Positions 50,849-58,914 of a DNA stretch of 64,000 bases are shown here, in pieces (the stretch's first letter is position 1; each line of letters starts with the position of its first letter). This DNA comes from CAUZIZ01 sp965218775. GTDB taxonomy: Bacteria > Acidobacteriota > UBA6911 > RPQK01 > JAJDTT01. Location of the stretch: contig CBDCLS010000005.1 of the NCBI GenBank assembly GCA_965218775.1, forward strand, positions 1,116,001 through 1,180,000, given 5' to 3'. The notes under the pieces are model-generated. The model had not been told where the DNA came from, did no database searches, and saw only the letters and a list, made by a program, of their open reading frames with translations. Both the position numbers and the translations under genes were made by a program.

Positions 50849-52942
50849 CCTGGATTCCCATAGCGTACCTCAGAACTAACGAACCATAAAGCGCTGTCCA
50901 CGGCCAGATCCGGGGGGTTGTGGGTGGCCCGGTCGCTCCACGAAGGGCCTGAGGGATCTATCCGGGGACAGGCACACCCTTGTAGTTTGAAGTCAAAAGT
51001 TAGCTCTATGGAGGATCTTTAGTGAACGATCCACATAGTTATAGAAAACGCTTTTCCGTGGATTTTCCCGGTATAAGTCCTGGAGTTAGATCCTTGGATT
51101 CCCACTCTTGAAAATGTCAGATCTATTTGACATAGTGGGTCTGTGATAAAGAGTCCAGATAAAGACTTAACACAGTGGGCTCGCTACTTCCTGCAGCCCG
51201 CCAACTCCACCCAGCGGCAATACGAGGCTTTGCGGGCCTATTTCGTCGAAGGGCTCCCCTCTCCGGAGGCGGCTCGGCGCTTCGGCTACACTGCGGGCAG
51301 CTTCCGGGTGCTGTGCCATCAGTTCCGCCAGAACCCTCAGCGGAGCTTCTTTGTGCCGCCCCCGAAGGGACCGGGGGCCTCGCCGGAGAAGGACACTCGC
51401 CGCCAGAAGATCGTCGCCCTGCGCAAGCAAAACCTCTCGATCTACGACATCGCCGACGCCTTACGAGAGAGCGGAGCCCCCTTGAGTCCTTCGGCCATCT
51501 CCGTGATTCTGACCGAGGAGGGCTTTGCCGCGCTGCCCCGGCGCCGGGACGAGGAGCGCCCGGATCGGCTGCGCCCCACGGCGGCCGAGGTGGCTGACGT
51601 GCGCCACCTGGAGCTGAGCCCCCGAGACTTCCACACCAAGTTCGGCGGTCTGTTTCTGTTTCTGCCTTGGTTGATCCCCATGTCGCTGGATCAGCTGCTG
51701 CAGGGGGCTGGGTTTCCGGGCTCGGAGATGATTCCCGCCGGGGCGGCCCTACGGGCCCTGCTGGCGCTGAAGCTCTTCGACAACACCCGCCACAGCCATT
51801 TCATGAGCCACGTCTTCGATCCGGGCCCGCCTCTGTTTGCCGGTCTCAATTGCCTGCCCAAGCGTTCTTTTCTGACCGAGTACAGTTGCCGCGTTGATCC
51901 GCCCGCCTACCCCCGACTCATGAGCACCTGGTTTGACGCCGTCACCACCCAGGGGCTGGGCTGGGGCGAGTCCTTGCACCTGGACTTTCATACCATCCCC
52001 TTTCACGGCGAGGACGCCTTGCTGCAAACTCACTACGTGTCCAAACGCAGCCGACGCCAGAAGGGCGTGCTGGCCTTCCTGGCCGCCGATGCCCACACCC
52101 GCGTCTTCTGCTATGCCAACGCCCAGGTTCGCCGAGAGGATCAAGCCCAGGAGATCTTGCGCTTCGTGGACTACTGGAAGGAGCACACGGGGCGCTATCC
52201 GGGCGAGTTGCTCTTCGACTCCAAGCTGACCGTCTACGCCCAGCTCCACGAACTCAACCGCCGAGAGATTGACTTCATCACCTTGAGGCGCCGCTCCCGC
52301 TCCATGCTCGAGGCCGCCCGCCAGTGCCCCCTTTCCGCTTGGCGGCAGCTGCAGCTCAAGCGGGTGACGCGGGCGTTTCGAACGCCTCGAGTCCTGGACC
52401 AGACGATCGCTCTGCGTGCCTATGAGGGACCGCTGCGCCAGCTGATCGTCGCCGGTCTGGGCCATGAAGACCCCACCTTTCTGCTGACCAATCAGCTGCG
52501 CCGCTCCCCGGCCACCTTGATTGAGCGCTACGCCCAGCGCATGCTCATCGAAAATCAGATCGCCGATGGGATCGACTTTTTCCACATGGACGCACTCTCT
52601 TCGGCCGTGCCCCTGAATGTCAGCTGCGATCTGCTGCTGACCTTGATGGCCAGCAGCCTCTATCGGCTCTTCGCCCAGCGCATTGGCAATGGCTACGAAC
52701 AGGCCAAGTCCCGCCACCTGTTCCGGGACTTCATTGACGCGGTCGCTCGGGTCAGCGTGACCCCAGAGGAAATTCAAGTCCGCTTCCAGAAGCGCGCCCA
52801 CAACCCCTTGCTTCGGGCCGCCGGATTTGCCAGCATGAACCCGGTCATCCCCTGGCTAGGCGGCAAACGCCTCCGCATCCTCCTCGGGGAAGCCCTGTAA
52901 TGTTAGCTCTACTCGAAACCTATCTCGCCGTGGGAATCCAGG
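50849..52942 (+). mobile_element. insertion sequence with CTAG target duplication, about 2.1 kb
   Basis: Including the borders, CTAGCCTGGATTCCCA (50845-50860) is exactly mirrored by TGGGAATCCAGGCTAG (52931-52946). This gives 12-bp inverted ends plus CTAG on both sides. One intact DDE transposase gene lies inside. A second TGGATTCCCA at 51093-51102 could be an alternative inner left end. The 294 nt before the transposase (50849-51142) contain no ORF. It was inserted at the stop codon of the isomerase gene. The family assignment is unsure. Confidence 0.82.
51143..52900 (+). CDS. DDE transposase, IS4-superfamily-like, with N-terminal HTH domain
   Basis: 585 aa. Residues about 20-130 contain two helix-turn-helix-like units (GLPSPEAARRFGYTAGSFRV and NLSIYDIADALRESGAPLS). 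The catalytic part has acidic residues in SLHLDFHTIPFHG and GELLFDSKLTVYAQ. The IS4-type Y-x2-R-x3-E pattern is present in RYAQRMLIENQIADGI. It is longer than typical IS4 transposases. It probably starts at GTG or ATA-adjacent sequence near 51143; the start is less certain. The gene is intact and GC-rich, with a distinct codon bias (strong G/C third positions) compared with neighbours. Confidence 0.9.
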   Translation: MIKSPDKDLTQWARYFLQPANSTQRQYEALRAYFVEGLPSPEAARRFGYTAGSFRVLCHQFRQNPQRSFFVPPPKGPGASPEKDTRRQKIVALRKQNLSIYDIADALRESGAPLSPSAISVILTEEGFAALPRRRDEERPDRLRPTAAEVADVRHLELSPRDFHTKFGGLFLFLPWLIPMSLDQLLQGAGFPGSEMIPAGAALRALLALKLFDNTRHSHFMSHVFDPGPPLFAGLNCLPKRSFLTEYSCRVDPPAYPRLMSTWFDAVTTQGLGWGESLHLDFHTIPFHGEDALLQTHYVSKRSRRQKGVLAFLAADAHTRVFCYANAQVRREDQAQEILRFVDYWKEHTGRYPGELLFDSKLTVYAQLHELNRREIDFITLRRRSRSMLEAARQCPLSAWRQLQLKRVTRAFRTPRVLDQTIALRAYEGPLRQLIVAGLGHEDPTFLLTNQLRRSPATLIERYAQRMLIENQIADGIDFFHMDALSSAVPLNVSCDLLLTLMASSLYRLFAQRIGNGYEQAKSRHLFRDFIDAVARVSVTPEEIQVRFQKRAHNPLLRAAGFASMNPVIPWLGGKRLRILLGEAL

Positions 52943-52991
52943 CTAGTGCGCTGTCTGCAAACCCGTCATAATCTGTGTTACAGCGTACTAG
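52943..52991. repeat. 49-bp CTAG-bounded inverted-repeat element
   Basis: CTAGTGCGCTGT (52943-52954) faces ACAGCGTACTAG (52980-52991) with one mismatch. It shares its left CTAG with the right end of the insertion sequence. It ends 5 nt before the stop codon of the convergent MetE-like gene. It may be a minimal mobile fragment or a transcription terminator hairpin. Its outer sequence is related to the MITE end GTACACTGT and to CTAGTACGCTG at 140-150. Confidence 0.65.
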
Positions 52992-52996
52992 CGTCA

Positions 52997-54082
52997 TCAG
53001 GCACCAGGGAGTCTTTGCTTTAGTTTTGCTCGCAGCAGGCGTGCCGCTTCTGTCTGGTTGCAGAGTTTGGCATATGCCTCGTCAAGACTGACCGCTGCCC
53101 CTGAACCCGGGGCAAAACCGCAGTCCGGATTCAGTGTGATTCTTGCGGGTGAAAGATGCTCCAGCGCCCTCTCCACCCGGGCCATGATGGTCTCCACCGA
53201 ATCGATCTTGCCCGGGGTGACGTCCACGCACCCCAGTCCTATCTCCAGCTCCCCACGTAGCTTTCCAAGTACCGCCATGCCACCAGCAGCCCCACCGCTG
53301 AATTCCAACGTCAGGTGGTCCACCTTCAGACGGTTCAGCTGCCCCAGAATCGGATCATATCCCCCTTCGAGACTCGACTCGCCGCGAGCCCGCGCCCCCG
53401 CTCGGCGACAGAGGTGAACCGCTAACTTCACGCCCTTGACTCCCTCAAGTAGGGCATTGACTGTCTCGACACCGAAATCAGCAGCTTCTTCGGGATCAGG
53501 ATAGGATTCCCGAATCTGGGGATCTACGAAAAGACATAGGTGAGGGTCATCAACCTGGATGATGTCGGCACCCGCATCTCGAATTCTGAGGATTTCCTCT
53601 CGCAGAATGGGAATACAATCGCGTACGAAGTCTTCACGACTGGGATAGGCAGAGCGGGAACTTACCGGGTCCCACAACCGCTCTCCCAGCAGAGCCGGAG
53701 CCGGTAGCGTCGCCTTCACCGCCTTGGTGGTGATGCTCTTGAGGAATCCGATCTCTCTGGCGATGAACCCCGAGTTACGAGCCTGCAGCCGTCCTACCAC
53801 CGTCGTCATCGGCCTTCCGTCCCGAGGATGGGTGCTAAGCTCGAATCCCTCAGCCAGATCGGCAATGACTCCGATATAGGACTTTCGCCTCCACTCGCCA
53901 TCGCTGATGACATCCAGCCCGGCCTGCTCTTGAAGGGCGACAGCGTAGCGGACCGCAGCATCCATCGCTGCCGCCGCTCGCTGATCCGAGAGGGGTGTCC
54001 GGTTGGAGATCAGGTCTCTGACCCAGGAAGGTCTGGGCAGCGAACCCACGACCGAAGTCGGCAGGGCCGGCAGGACTTTCAT
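52997..54082 (-). CDS. MetE C-terminal-like (cobalamin-independent methionine synthase family) protein
   Basis: 361 aa from the ATG at 54082, which overlaps the upstream gene by 4 nt (ATGA). It starts LPTSVVGSLPRPSWVRDL, typical of stand-alone MetE-like UROD-fold proteins. Probable zinc ligands are His and Cys in AVHLCRRAG, Glu in LTLEFSGGAAGG, and Cys in LNPDCGFAPGSG. Without the N-terminal MetE half it is unlikely to be ordinary MetE. Relatives transfer alkyl groups to thiols or make methionine from other donors. Coupling to a nucleotidyltransferase is unusual. Confidence 0.85.
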   Translation of the reverse strand: MKVLPALPTSVVGSLPRPSWVRDLISNRTPLSDQRAAAAMDAAVRYAVALQEQAGLDVISDGEWRRKSYIGVIADLAEGFELSTHPRDGRPMTTVVGRLQARNSGFIAREIGFLKSITTKAVKATLPAPALLGERLWDPVSSRSAYPSREDFVRDCIPILREEILRIRDAGADIIQVDDPHLCLFVDPQIRESYPDPEEAADFGVETVNALLEGVKGVKLAVHLCRRAGARARGESSLEGGYDPILGQLNRLKVDHLTLEFSGGAAGGMAVLGKLRGELEIGLGCVDVTPGKIDSVETIMARVERALEHLSPARITLNPDCGFAPGSGAAVSLDEAYAKLCNQTEAARLLRAKLKQRLPGA

Positions 54083-54837
54083 TCTTCTCTCGGCCAATGT
54101 TTGCGAGCGAGTTCGAAATCCTGCTGGGTGTCGATCTCCATATACTCTCCGGCAATATCGATGGGCTTCATCTCGATACCGTTCTCTATCATCTCCTGGA
54201 ACAAATGAATGAGATAGGCCTTCTCGAAGACTGGGGACTCCCGAAAGGGCCTGCCGGCGTAGAGTTGGTGGCAGCGCTGAAAACACTCACACAAGAGTCG
54301 GGCGCCCTCAGAGCCGAACCTGGCAACACCAATGTACTCCCCCTCCGTCTCGGTTGAATCCAGCTCCCGGTGGATTCTCATGACCGAACCATTCTGGACA
54401 GCGACCTTTTCGGCATCAGTACTGGGGTGATCGGTCCGATCCTGATAGCGTTCGAGCCAGCAGGAATCGATTGCCAGGCCAATTTCGTCAGAGAATCCGA
54501 GCATGCGCTCTATCACCCTTGGGGTGTAGAGGATATCGGAATAGGAACAGATGAAACCCCCGTCCATCAGATCTTCCGCGAACATCAGGGAGTGAAGAAT
54601 GTTGTTGCGCTTCCATTCGGTGTTGTGGCGAAACGTGAATTGGGGATACTCCGCCTTTACCTTGTCAATCTGGTATCCACCGATGAAGCATATGTCGCTG
54701 ATCCCGTTGGACTGCAGAGCCTCTACGATCCAGTCCAGGATCCGCTTGCCTCTGACTTCGGCAAAACACTTGGGAGTATCTGCGGTCGTCGGCATGAGCC
54801 GTTGACCCCTGCCCGCCCCGATGATAATCGCTCGCAT
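54079..54837 (-). CDS. nucleotidyltransferase, phosphocholine/aminoethylphosphonate cytidylyltransferase-like
   Basis: A 252-aa sugar-nucleotidyltransferase-fold enzyme. It shows the nucleotide motif IIIGAGRGQRLMPTTADTPKC, EVRGKRILDWIVEAL, the metal-binding SYSDILYTPRV and a C-terminal GEYMEIDTQQDFELAR. This pattern resembles LicC-like phosphocholine cytidylyltransferases and phosphonate-linked NTP transferases. The substrate is not determined. Translation is coupled to the MetE-like gene. Its upstream gap (54838-55032) holds a TTTCAGG-type heptamer array and an R2 copy. Confidence 0.85.
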   Translation of the reverse strand: MRAIIIGAGRGQRLMPTTADTPKCFAEVRGKRILDWIVEALQSNGISDICFIGGYQIDKVKAEYPQFTFRHNTEWKRNNILHSLMFAEDLMDGGFICSYSDILYTPRVIERMLGFSDEIGLAIDSCWLERYQDRTDHPSTDAEKVAVQNGSVMRIHRELDSTETEGEYIGVARFGSEGARLLCECFQRCHQLYAGRPFRESPVFEKAYLIHLFQEMIENGIEMKPIDIAGEYMEIDTQQDFELARKHWPREE

Positions 54838-54849
54838 GGGTTTGTTTGG

Positions 54850-54896
54850 TTACAGGTTACTGATTACAGGTTGCATGTTTCAGGTTTCAGGTTTCA
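54850..54896. repeat. heptamer-type repeat (CAGGTTT)
   Basis: ACAGGTTAC, ACAGGTTGC, then CAGGTTTCAGGTTTCA: five or six imperfect 7-bp units directly upstream of the nucleotidyltransferase start. They are similar in style to the CAAGATA array ahead of aroB, but of different sequence. Confidence 0.6.
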
Positions 54897-54945
54897 AGAG
54901 AGGGAAGTGGTCCCCTTTTGTACGCAACCCTTTGGGCCAGTATAC

Positions 54946-54969
54946 GCAATCCCGTTGGGATTGACCTCG
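54946..54969 (+). repeat. 24-bp repeat R2, copy 2
   Basis: Identical to 31614-31637 (GCAATCCCGTTGGGATTGAC plus CTCG). It lies between the MFS gene and the nucleotidyltransferase gene. The inner palindrome AATCCC-gtt-GGGATT may be the conserved part. Confidence 0.75.
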
Positions 54970-55032
54970 CTTGATTTTTTCCGACGAAGGTGCCTGCGGG
55001 AAAATGGGATGCAACCTGTAACCTCATGAGTT

Positions 55033-56307
55033 TCAGGTCTTGGACTTTCGGCTATGTTCCGCGCTTTGCGAAGTAGCGTTCCACAACAAGCCGGACACAG
55101 CAGCGGCTGCGAAGGCGAATCCCGCCCACGCTGTCACTGCCATTTGCCATCCTTGCGAGTCTACGAGATGACCGGTCAGCTGATCCCCGACGAAGGCGCC
55201 CATATAACCCATGAAATTGACGAAGCCGACCGCTGCCGCGGGGGCCCCATGACGAGCCAGATCCATGGGGGCGGTTCCCACCAACAGCACCTGAGCGCCG
55301 TAAATGCAGAAGCCGACCAGAAAAAGCACTCCGATCGTCTGCTCGAATCCGGAGAGCACAACTCTATCGTAGACCAAGGTCAGGACACCCAAACAGGCGA
55401 GCAGGGAGCAGATCATGGGGGCCCGTCTTCCCCCCAGAAATCGATCGGTCGCCCAGCCCGAAAGGTAGGCTCCAATCACCCCGCCGGCGGGAAGCACCGC
55501 GTACTTGAAAGCGGCCGACGCGACGCCTGTTTGCTGGATCTCCTTGAGATGCGAAATTCCCCAATCCAAAAATCCATACCGGCACGCGTTCAAGAGTCCC
55601 AGGGACAGCGCAAGCAGCCATAGGGAAGGATTGGAAAGGGTGATCAGAAGCGTCTCTCTGAGCCGAACCTTTCCTCTGCTGCGGCTAGGATCCAGCTCGC
55701 CTGCCGGAGCCCCCTCCGTCTGTCGAGGAGTGCCAGACTCGCTCGGCGTCTCGCGCAGGAAGAACATCATGTGGACGGCCGAAAGCGCTAACAGGCCTGC
55801 TGGAATATAGAGAGCCCCTCTCCAGCCGTAGGTCTGTGCAGCCCAACCCGCAACGACAAAGGTCAGTACCGCCGTAGTCTGGTAGCCGGTACCGATGAGG
55901 CCGATGGCCTTCCCCCGGCGTTCCAGGGGAAACCAGTTCGCCGCCACGCGCATGCAGGGGGTCCAGCCGAAAGCCTGGAAGTATCCATTGCAGGCCCACA
56001 CGAACAGCATGAAATAGAGCCCGGTGGCCCAACCGAAGATCACGTTGAGTGCCGCCGACCCAAACATCCCCAGGGCCAGCAACAATCTGGGCGAGTACCG
56101 CTCCGCCAATTGCCCGTTGAGAAACTGTCCCACGCCGTAGGCAAGTTTCAGGGCTCCCAGAATTGCCCCAAGCTGGGTCTTGCTATACCCCAGCTCGGAC
56201 TCGATACCCGGCAGGGCCGCGGAGAGGTTGGTCCGGCAAAAATAGAAGGCGCCGTAGGTGATCCAGAGCACCCAGATAATACCGGCTTCAGACCTTTTCG
56301 CTTGCAT
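55033..56307 (-). CDS. MFS transporter, organophosphate:phosphate antiporter-like
   Basis: 424 aa from the ATG at 56307 (MQAKRSEAGIIWVLWITYGA), with about twelve membrane helices in two halves. FYFCRTNLSAALPGIESELGYSKTQLG and WFPLERRGKAIGLIGTGYQ are typical of the OPA group (GlpT/UhpT-like), which exchange phosphorylated metabolites for phosphate. An upstream in-frame start at 56469 was rejected because it would translate a MITE end. The larA-like gene precedes it. The substrate is unknown. Confidence 0.9.
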   Translation of the reverse strand: MQAKRSEAGIIWVLWITYGAFYFCRTNLSAALPGIESELGYSKTQLGAILGALKLAYGVGQFLNGQLAERYSPRLLLALGMFGSAALNVIFGWATGLYFMLFVWACNGYFQAFGWTPCMRVAANWFPLERRGKAIGLIGTGYQTTAVLTFVVAGWAAQTYGWRGALYIPAGLLALSAVHMMFFLRETPSESGTPRQTEGAPAGELDPSRSRGKVRLRETLLITLSNPSLWLLALSLGLLNACRYGFLDWGISHLKEIQQTGVASAAFKYAVLPAGGVIGAYLSGWATDRFLGGRRAPMICSLLACLGVLTLVYDRVVLSGFEQTIGVLFLVGFCIYGAQVLLVGTAPMDLARHGAPAAAVGFVNFMGYMGAFVGDQLTGHLVDSQGWQMAVTAWAGFAFAAAAVSGLLWNATSQSAEHSRKSKT

Positions 56308-56327
56308 TCCGTCAGGCTTCGAGTTGC

Positions 56328-56352
56328 TTAGTACACTGTAACGTAAATACGG
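56328..56352. mobile_element. solitary MITE end (same family as 14485-14760)
   Basis: TTAGTACACTGTAACGTAAA followed by TACGG repeats the outer 25 bp of the MITE at 14485 with two changes. No partner end was found nearby, so it is a decayed or partial copy. It lies between the start of the MFS gene and the stop of the larA-like gene. Confidence 0.7.
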
Positions 56353-56368
56353 TACTGCGGTCTCTGGT

Positions 56369-57670
56369 TCATGAAATTGGCTCGGATTCTTGAGCCGAAT
56401 CAGAATCTTCAAGGTAGGGAATCGTCTGGGGCCCCTGGGGAAGGACACAGACACGCGCATCCGCACCATACTTGTCGAGAAGCCGACTCACGGTCGCTTC
56501 GACGTCCTCTATCGGCTCCAGGTGGGCTTCGCGGACCTGCTCCGCCCTCAGATAGGTCGATTTCAGGTAGACGCTGGCCTTTGATTGAATCTGGCCCTGT
56601 ATCTGGACCTGCCACTGATCCTGACGCTCGAAACCGGGACTGTGGACCAGCTCCAGCAGAGACTCCGGACTGGAAGAGGAAGCTAACAATTCCCGATACT
56701 CGCCGTGATCGGGGATTCCGTCCGAGCACTCCGCCGCACAAATGATTGCACCGCCCTGACGGACGATCCGGGCCGCCGCTGACATTCCCTTGACGGACTG
56801 GTACAGGTTCAAGTCAAGCGGGTACCCGCTGTTGGTCGTGAGTACGACCTCGAAGGGCGAGGAAACCGCCTGCATGGCCGTACGCCGGGCGAAACGACAG
56901 GCAGAGGCGTGCGACTCGAGGAGCTCACCGGCGTGGACGCTGGTGATCTCGTGATCGCGATTGAGAGTGACGTCGATGGCAAAGCTGACTCCGGTCTGAG
57001 CAGCGATCTGGCGGATGGCGTCGTGGATCGGGTTGCCCTGGGTAATGCCCCAGGTCGCATTGGGATCGGCGATCAAAGGAGCACTGTGAAGCTGCATTAT
57101 GGTTTCGACCGCAGCCAACCCTGGCGCTACCATCTTGGGTCCACCGCTGAAACCGGCGAAAAAATGAGGTTCCACAAAGCCCGCAGTGATCCGGACATCG
57201 CTCGCCAACCACGTCGCGTTGAGACTGATCGGTATTCCCTCGGGAGTCTCCCCGGCCGGGCTCAGATTGTCCGGGTCGAAAGCGCTGTGGTTGACGACCC
57301 GATAGGTTGCCACCACCTCCGGCCCCAGCATCTCGTCGAGTTCTTCCTTGGTGTTTGCTCGATGAGTGCCAGCGGCGACCAGGATCGTAATCTGATCTTT
57401 TGGGATGTGACTGAGCTCGCTCAGGAGCGCCGGCAGGACCCGAGCGCTGGGCATCGGTCGGGTAATGTCACACACCGAGATGGCGACAGTCTGCCCAGAG
57501 TTTGCAATCTGGCTCAGTGGCTGTGAACCCATCGGCTGCCGCAGAGCTTGAAGGAGGCCGTCTTCCTCGCTGGGCAGACCAGGGATGTAAGCGGGCTCAA
57601 TCACTCGAGTACGGCTCTCGGGAAGGTCTACTTCGAGACCTGTCTTCCCATAAGCAAGTTCAACTAGCAC
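56369..57670 (-). CDS. larA: LarA-family nickel-pincer racemase-like protein
   Basis: 433 aa with the LarA signatures: SVCDITRPMPSARVLPAL, LVAAGTHRANTKEELDEMLG and FVEPHFFAGFSGGPKMVAPGL. LarA enzymes race or epimerise 2-hydroxy acids using a nickel-pincer nucleotide cofactor made by LarB, LarC and LarE. None of those genes is adjacent, so the cofactor must come from elsewhere, or the protein may have another substrate. The transport gene downstream may serve the same metabolite. Confidence 0.9.
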   Translation of the reverse strand: MLVELAYGKTGLEVDLPESRTRVIEPAYIPGLPSEEDGLLQALRQPMGSQPLSQIANSGQTVAISVCDITRPMPSARVLPALLSELSHIPKDQITILVAAGTHRANTKEELDEMLGPEVVATYRVVNHSAFDPDNLSPAGETPEGIPISLNATWLASDVRITAGFVEPHFFAGFSGGPKMVAPGLAAVETIMQLHSAPLIADPNATWGITQGNPIHDAIRQIAAQTGVSFAIDVTLNRDHEITSVHAGELLESHASACRFARRTAMQAVSSPFEVVLTTNSGYPLDLNLYQSVKGMSAAARIVRQGGAIICAAECSDGIPDHGEYRELLASSSSPESLLELVHSPGFERQDQWQVQIQGQIQSKASVYLKSTYLRAEQVREAHLEPIEDVEATVSRLLDKYGADARVCVLPQGPQTIPYLEDSDSAQESEPIS

Positions 57671-57759
57671 CTAGAGTTCCACCTCGTAGCTCGCGACCGG
57701 GCCAATTCTAGCATGAGTGTGAACTCAGCCTGGAATGACTTACCTGGGGCCTTAACAGA

Positions 57760-58227
57760 TCACCGTCTACTGGAGAAGAACTGCTGAAGCATCTGCCTGG
57801 ACCGCTCCTGCAGCACCCCCTCAATCACGTCGACAGAATGATTGAAACGCCTCGGGTCCAACAGGTTGGCACGGGAGAATACGGCCCCAGACTTTTCATC
57901 TCGAACCCCAAAGACCAGACGATTGACCCGGGCCCAGATCAAGGCACCTGCGCACATGGCACAGGGTTCAACCGTGACATAGAGGTCTACCTCGGAAAGC
58001 CTATAGTTGACTAGTCTGCGCCCCGCCTCTCGCAGCACCAACACTTCGGCATGAGCGGTGGGATCGCTCAGCTGAATGCTCCGATTGTGGTCGCGGCACA
58101 AGATCTCCTGCTTCCGGACCGCAACCGCACCGATCGGTACTTCGCCTTCGCTGGCTGCTTGCTGCGCCTCCTGGAGGGCCACTTCCATCCAGGTCTCCGC
58201 ACAATTCTCGATCACATCCCGTTGCAT
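57760..58227 (-). CDS. tadA: tRNA-specific adenosine deaminase TadA
   Basis: About 155 aa. It is a zinc deaminase that converts A34 to inosine in tRNA-Arg(ACG). Motifs are TAHAEVLVLREAGRRL (His and catalytic Glu) and VTVEPCAMCAGALIWARV (two Cys ligands). The start is uncertain: ATG at 58227 is used here, an in-frame GTG at 58272 and an ATG at 58188 (with GGAG upstream) are alternatives. The first conserved residues (METALQEAQQ-like pattern) begin near the last of these. Confidence 0.92.
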   Translation of the reverse strand: MQRDVIENCAETWMEVALQEAQQAASEGEVPIGAVAVRKQEILCRDHNRSIQLSDPTAHAEVLVLREAGRRLVNYRLSEVDLYVTVEPCAMCAGALIWARVNRLVFGVRDEKSGAVFSRANLLDPRRFNHSVDVIEGVLQERSRQMLQQFFSSRR

Positions 58228-58456
58228 CGCTTGGGTCTCTTGGGTTTTGGGATAGAACTCACTATATTGCACTGCACTTGGTCAAGCTCCAAAGGAATCT
58301 CTGAGACGAGCCCAGGCTCAATCAAATGAGTCGAGCCAGTATACTTGAACCTTGGATGTGCTGGATCCATCGATCCGTTCCTGACAGACCCGAACGATCC
58401 AGCTGGGTCCACCTACCTGCTTGCTTTGATCGGGTCGGAATTTCCGATGGAGCTCC

Positions 58457-58705
58457 TCAAGAAAGTCCCCGTTTCCCTCGTCTCTCCCGACAGAAGGCAC
58501 AGTCGCTGTCATTCAGATCGTCGAGGTTGAACTCGCGGACTCTCTGGGCGGCCAGATCCGGGCCTGGCGCGTCCAGATGGATCAGATGGTAGCGATCCAT
58601 TGGAGTCATCAGTACGCTGTCTGGATGAGTCTTCTTCAGCTCTTCCTGAAAGCGTGAGGCAAACGGGGAATCTGATCGAATCACGATTACCGACCAGGGT
58701 AGCAT
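58457..58705 (-). CDS. small protein of unknown function with a C-terminal CxxC
   Basis: An 82-aa protein preceded by a very strong ribosome-binding site (GAGGAGGAAG), which supports a real gene. It starts MLPWSVIVIRSDSPFASRFQ and ends near DSDCAFCRERRG. The CxxC pair close to the C-terminus could bind metal. No family was recognised. It is oriented as tadA and precedes it, but 184 nt separate it from the nearest possible tadA start. Confidence 0.6.
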   Translation of the reverse strand: MLPWSVIVIRSDSPFASRFQEELKKTHPDSVLMTPMDRYHLIHLDAPGPDLAAQRVREFNLDDLNDSDCAFCRERRGKRGLS

Positions 58706-58870
58706 TCTTCCTCCTCACCTAAGGCGACGGGTCGAAAAAGACCTGGGATTCTCCACTTCTCTAGAACGTCTGCGACAACAGATCGACGAGCTTTTCTAGG
58801 TGTAGGGCTTGCAACCACCGCCATAGTGCGAGTTAAATACGCCGACCATCGTTCCGACCCCAGAGTCTCA

Positions 58871-58889
58871 CGGCGAGGTCACCTCGCCG
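58871..58889. promoter_or_regulatory. perfect 19-bp palindrome, candidate operator
   Basis: CGGCGAGGTCACCTCGCCG is a perfect 9-1-9 palindrome ending 25 nt before the ATG of the molybdate/tungstate-binding lipoprotein. Position and symmetry fit a dimeric-repressor site; a small mRNA hairpin at the 5' end is the alternative. The rest of 58706-58870 shows nothing specific. Confidence 0.5.
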
Positions 58890-58914
58890 CAAGCGTGAAC
58901 AAGAAAGGGAAAGA

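Noticed and set aside
51749..52801. 350-codon open frame antisense to the transposase
   Set aside because: It mirrors the GC-rich codon pattern of the transposase on the other strand, has no recognisable domain and no ribosome-binding site.
56308..56469. longer N-terminus for the MFS transporter
   Set aside because: It would translate the solitary MITE end and the 3' part of larA in another frame; the ATG at 56307 gives a normal start just before helix 1.
58325..58420. GC-rich structured stretch upstream of tadA considered as a tRNA or small RNA
   Set aside because: No cloverleaf or conserved T-loop could be drawn on either strand.
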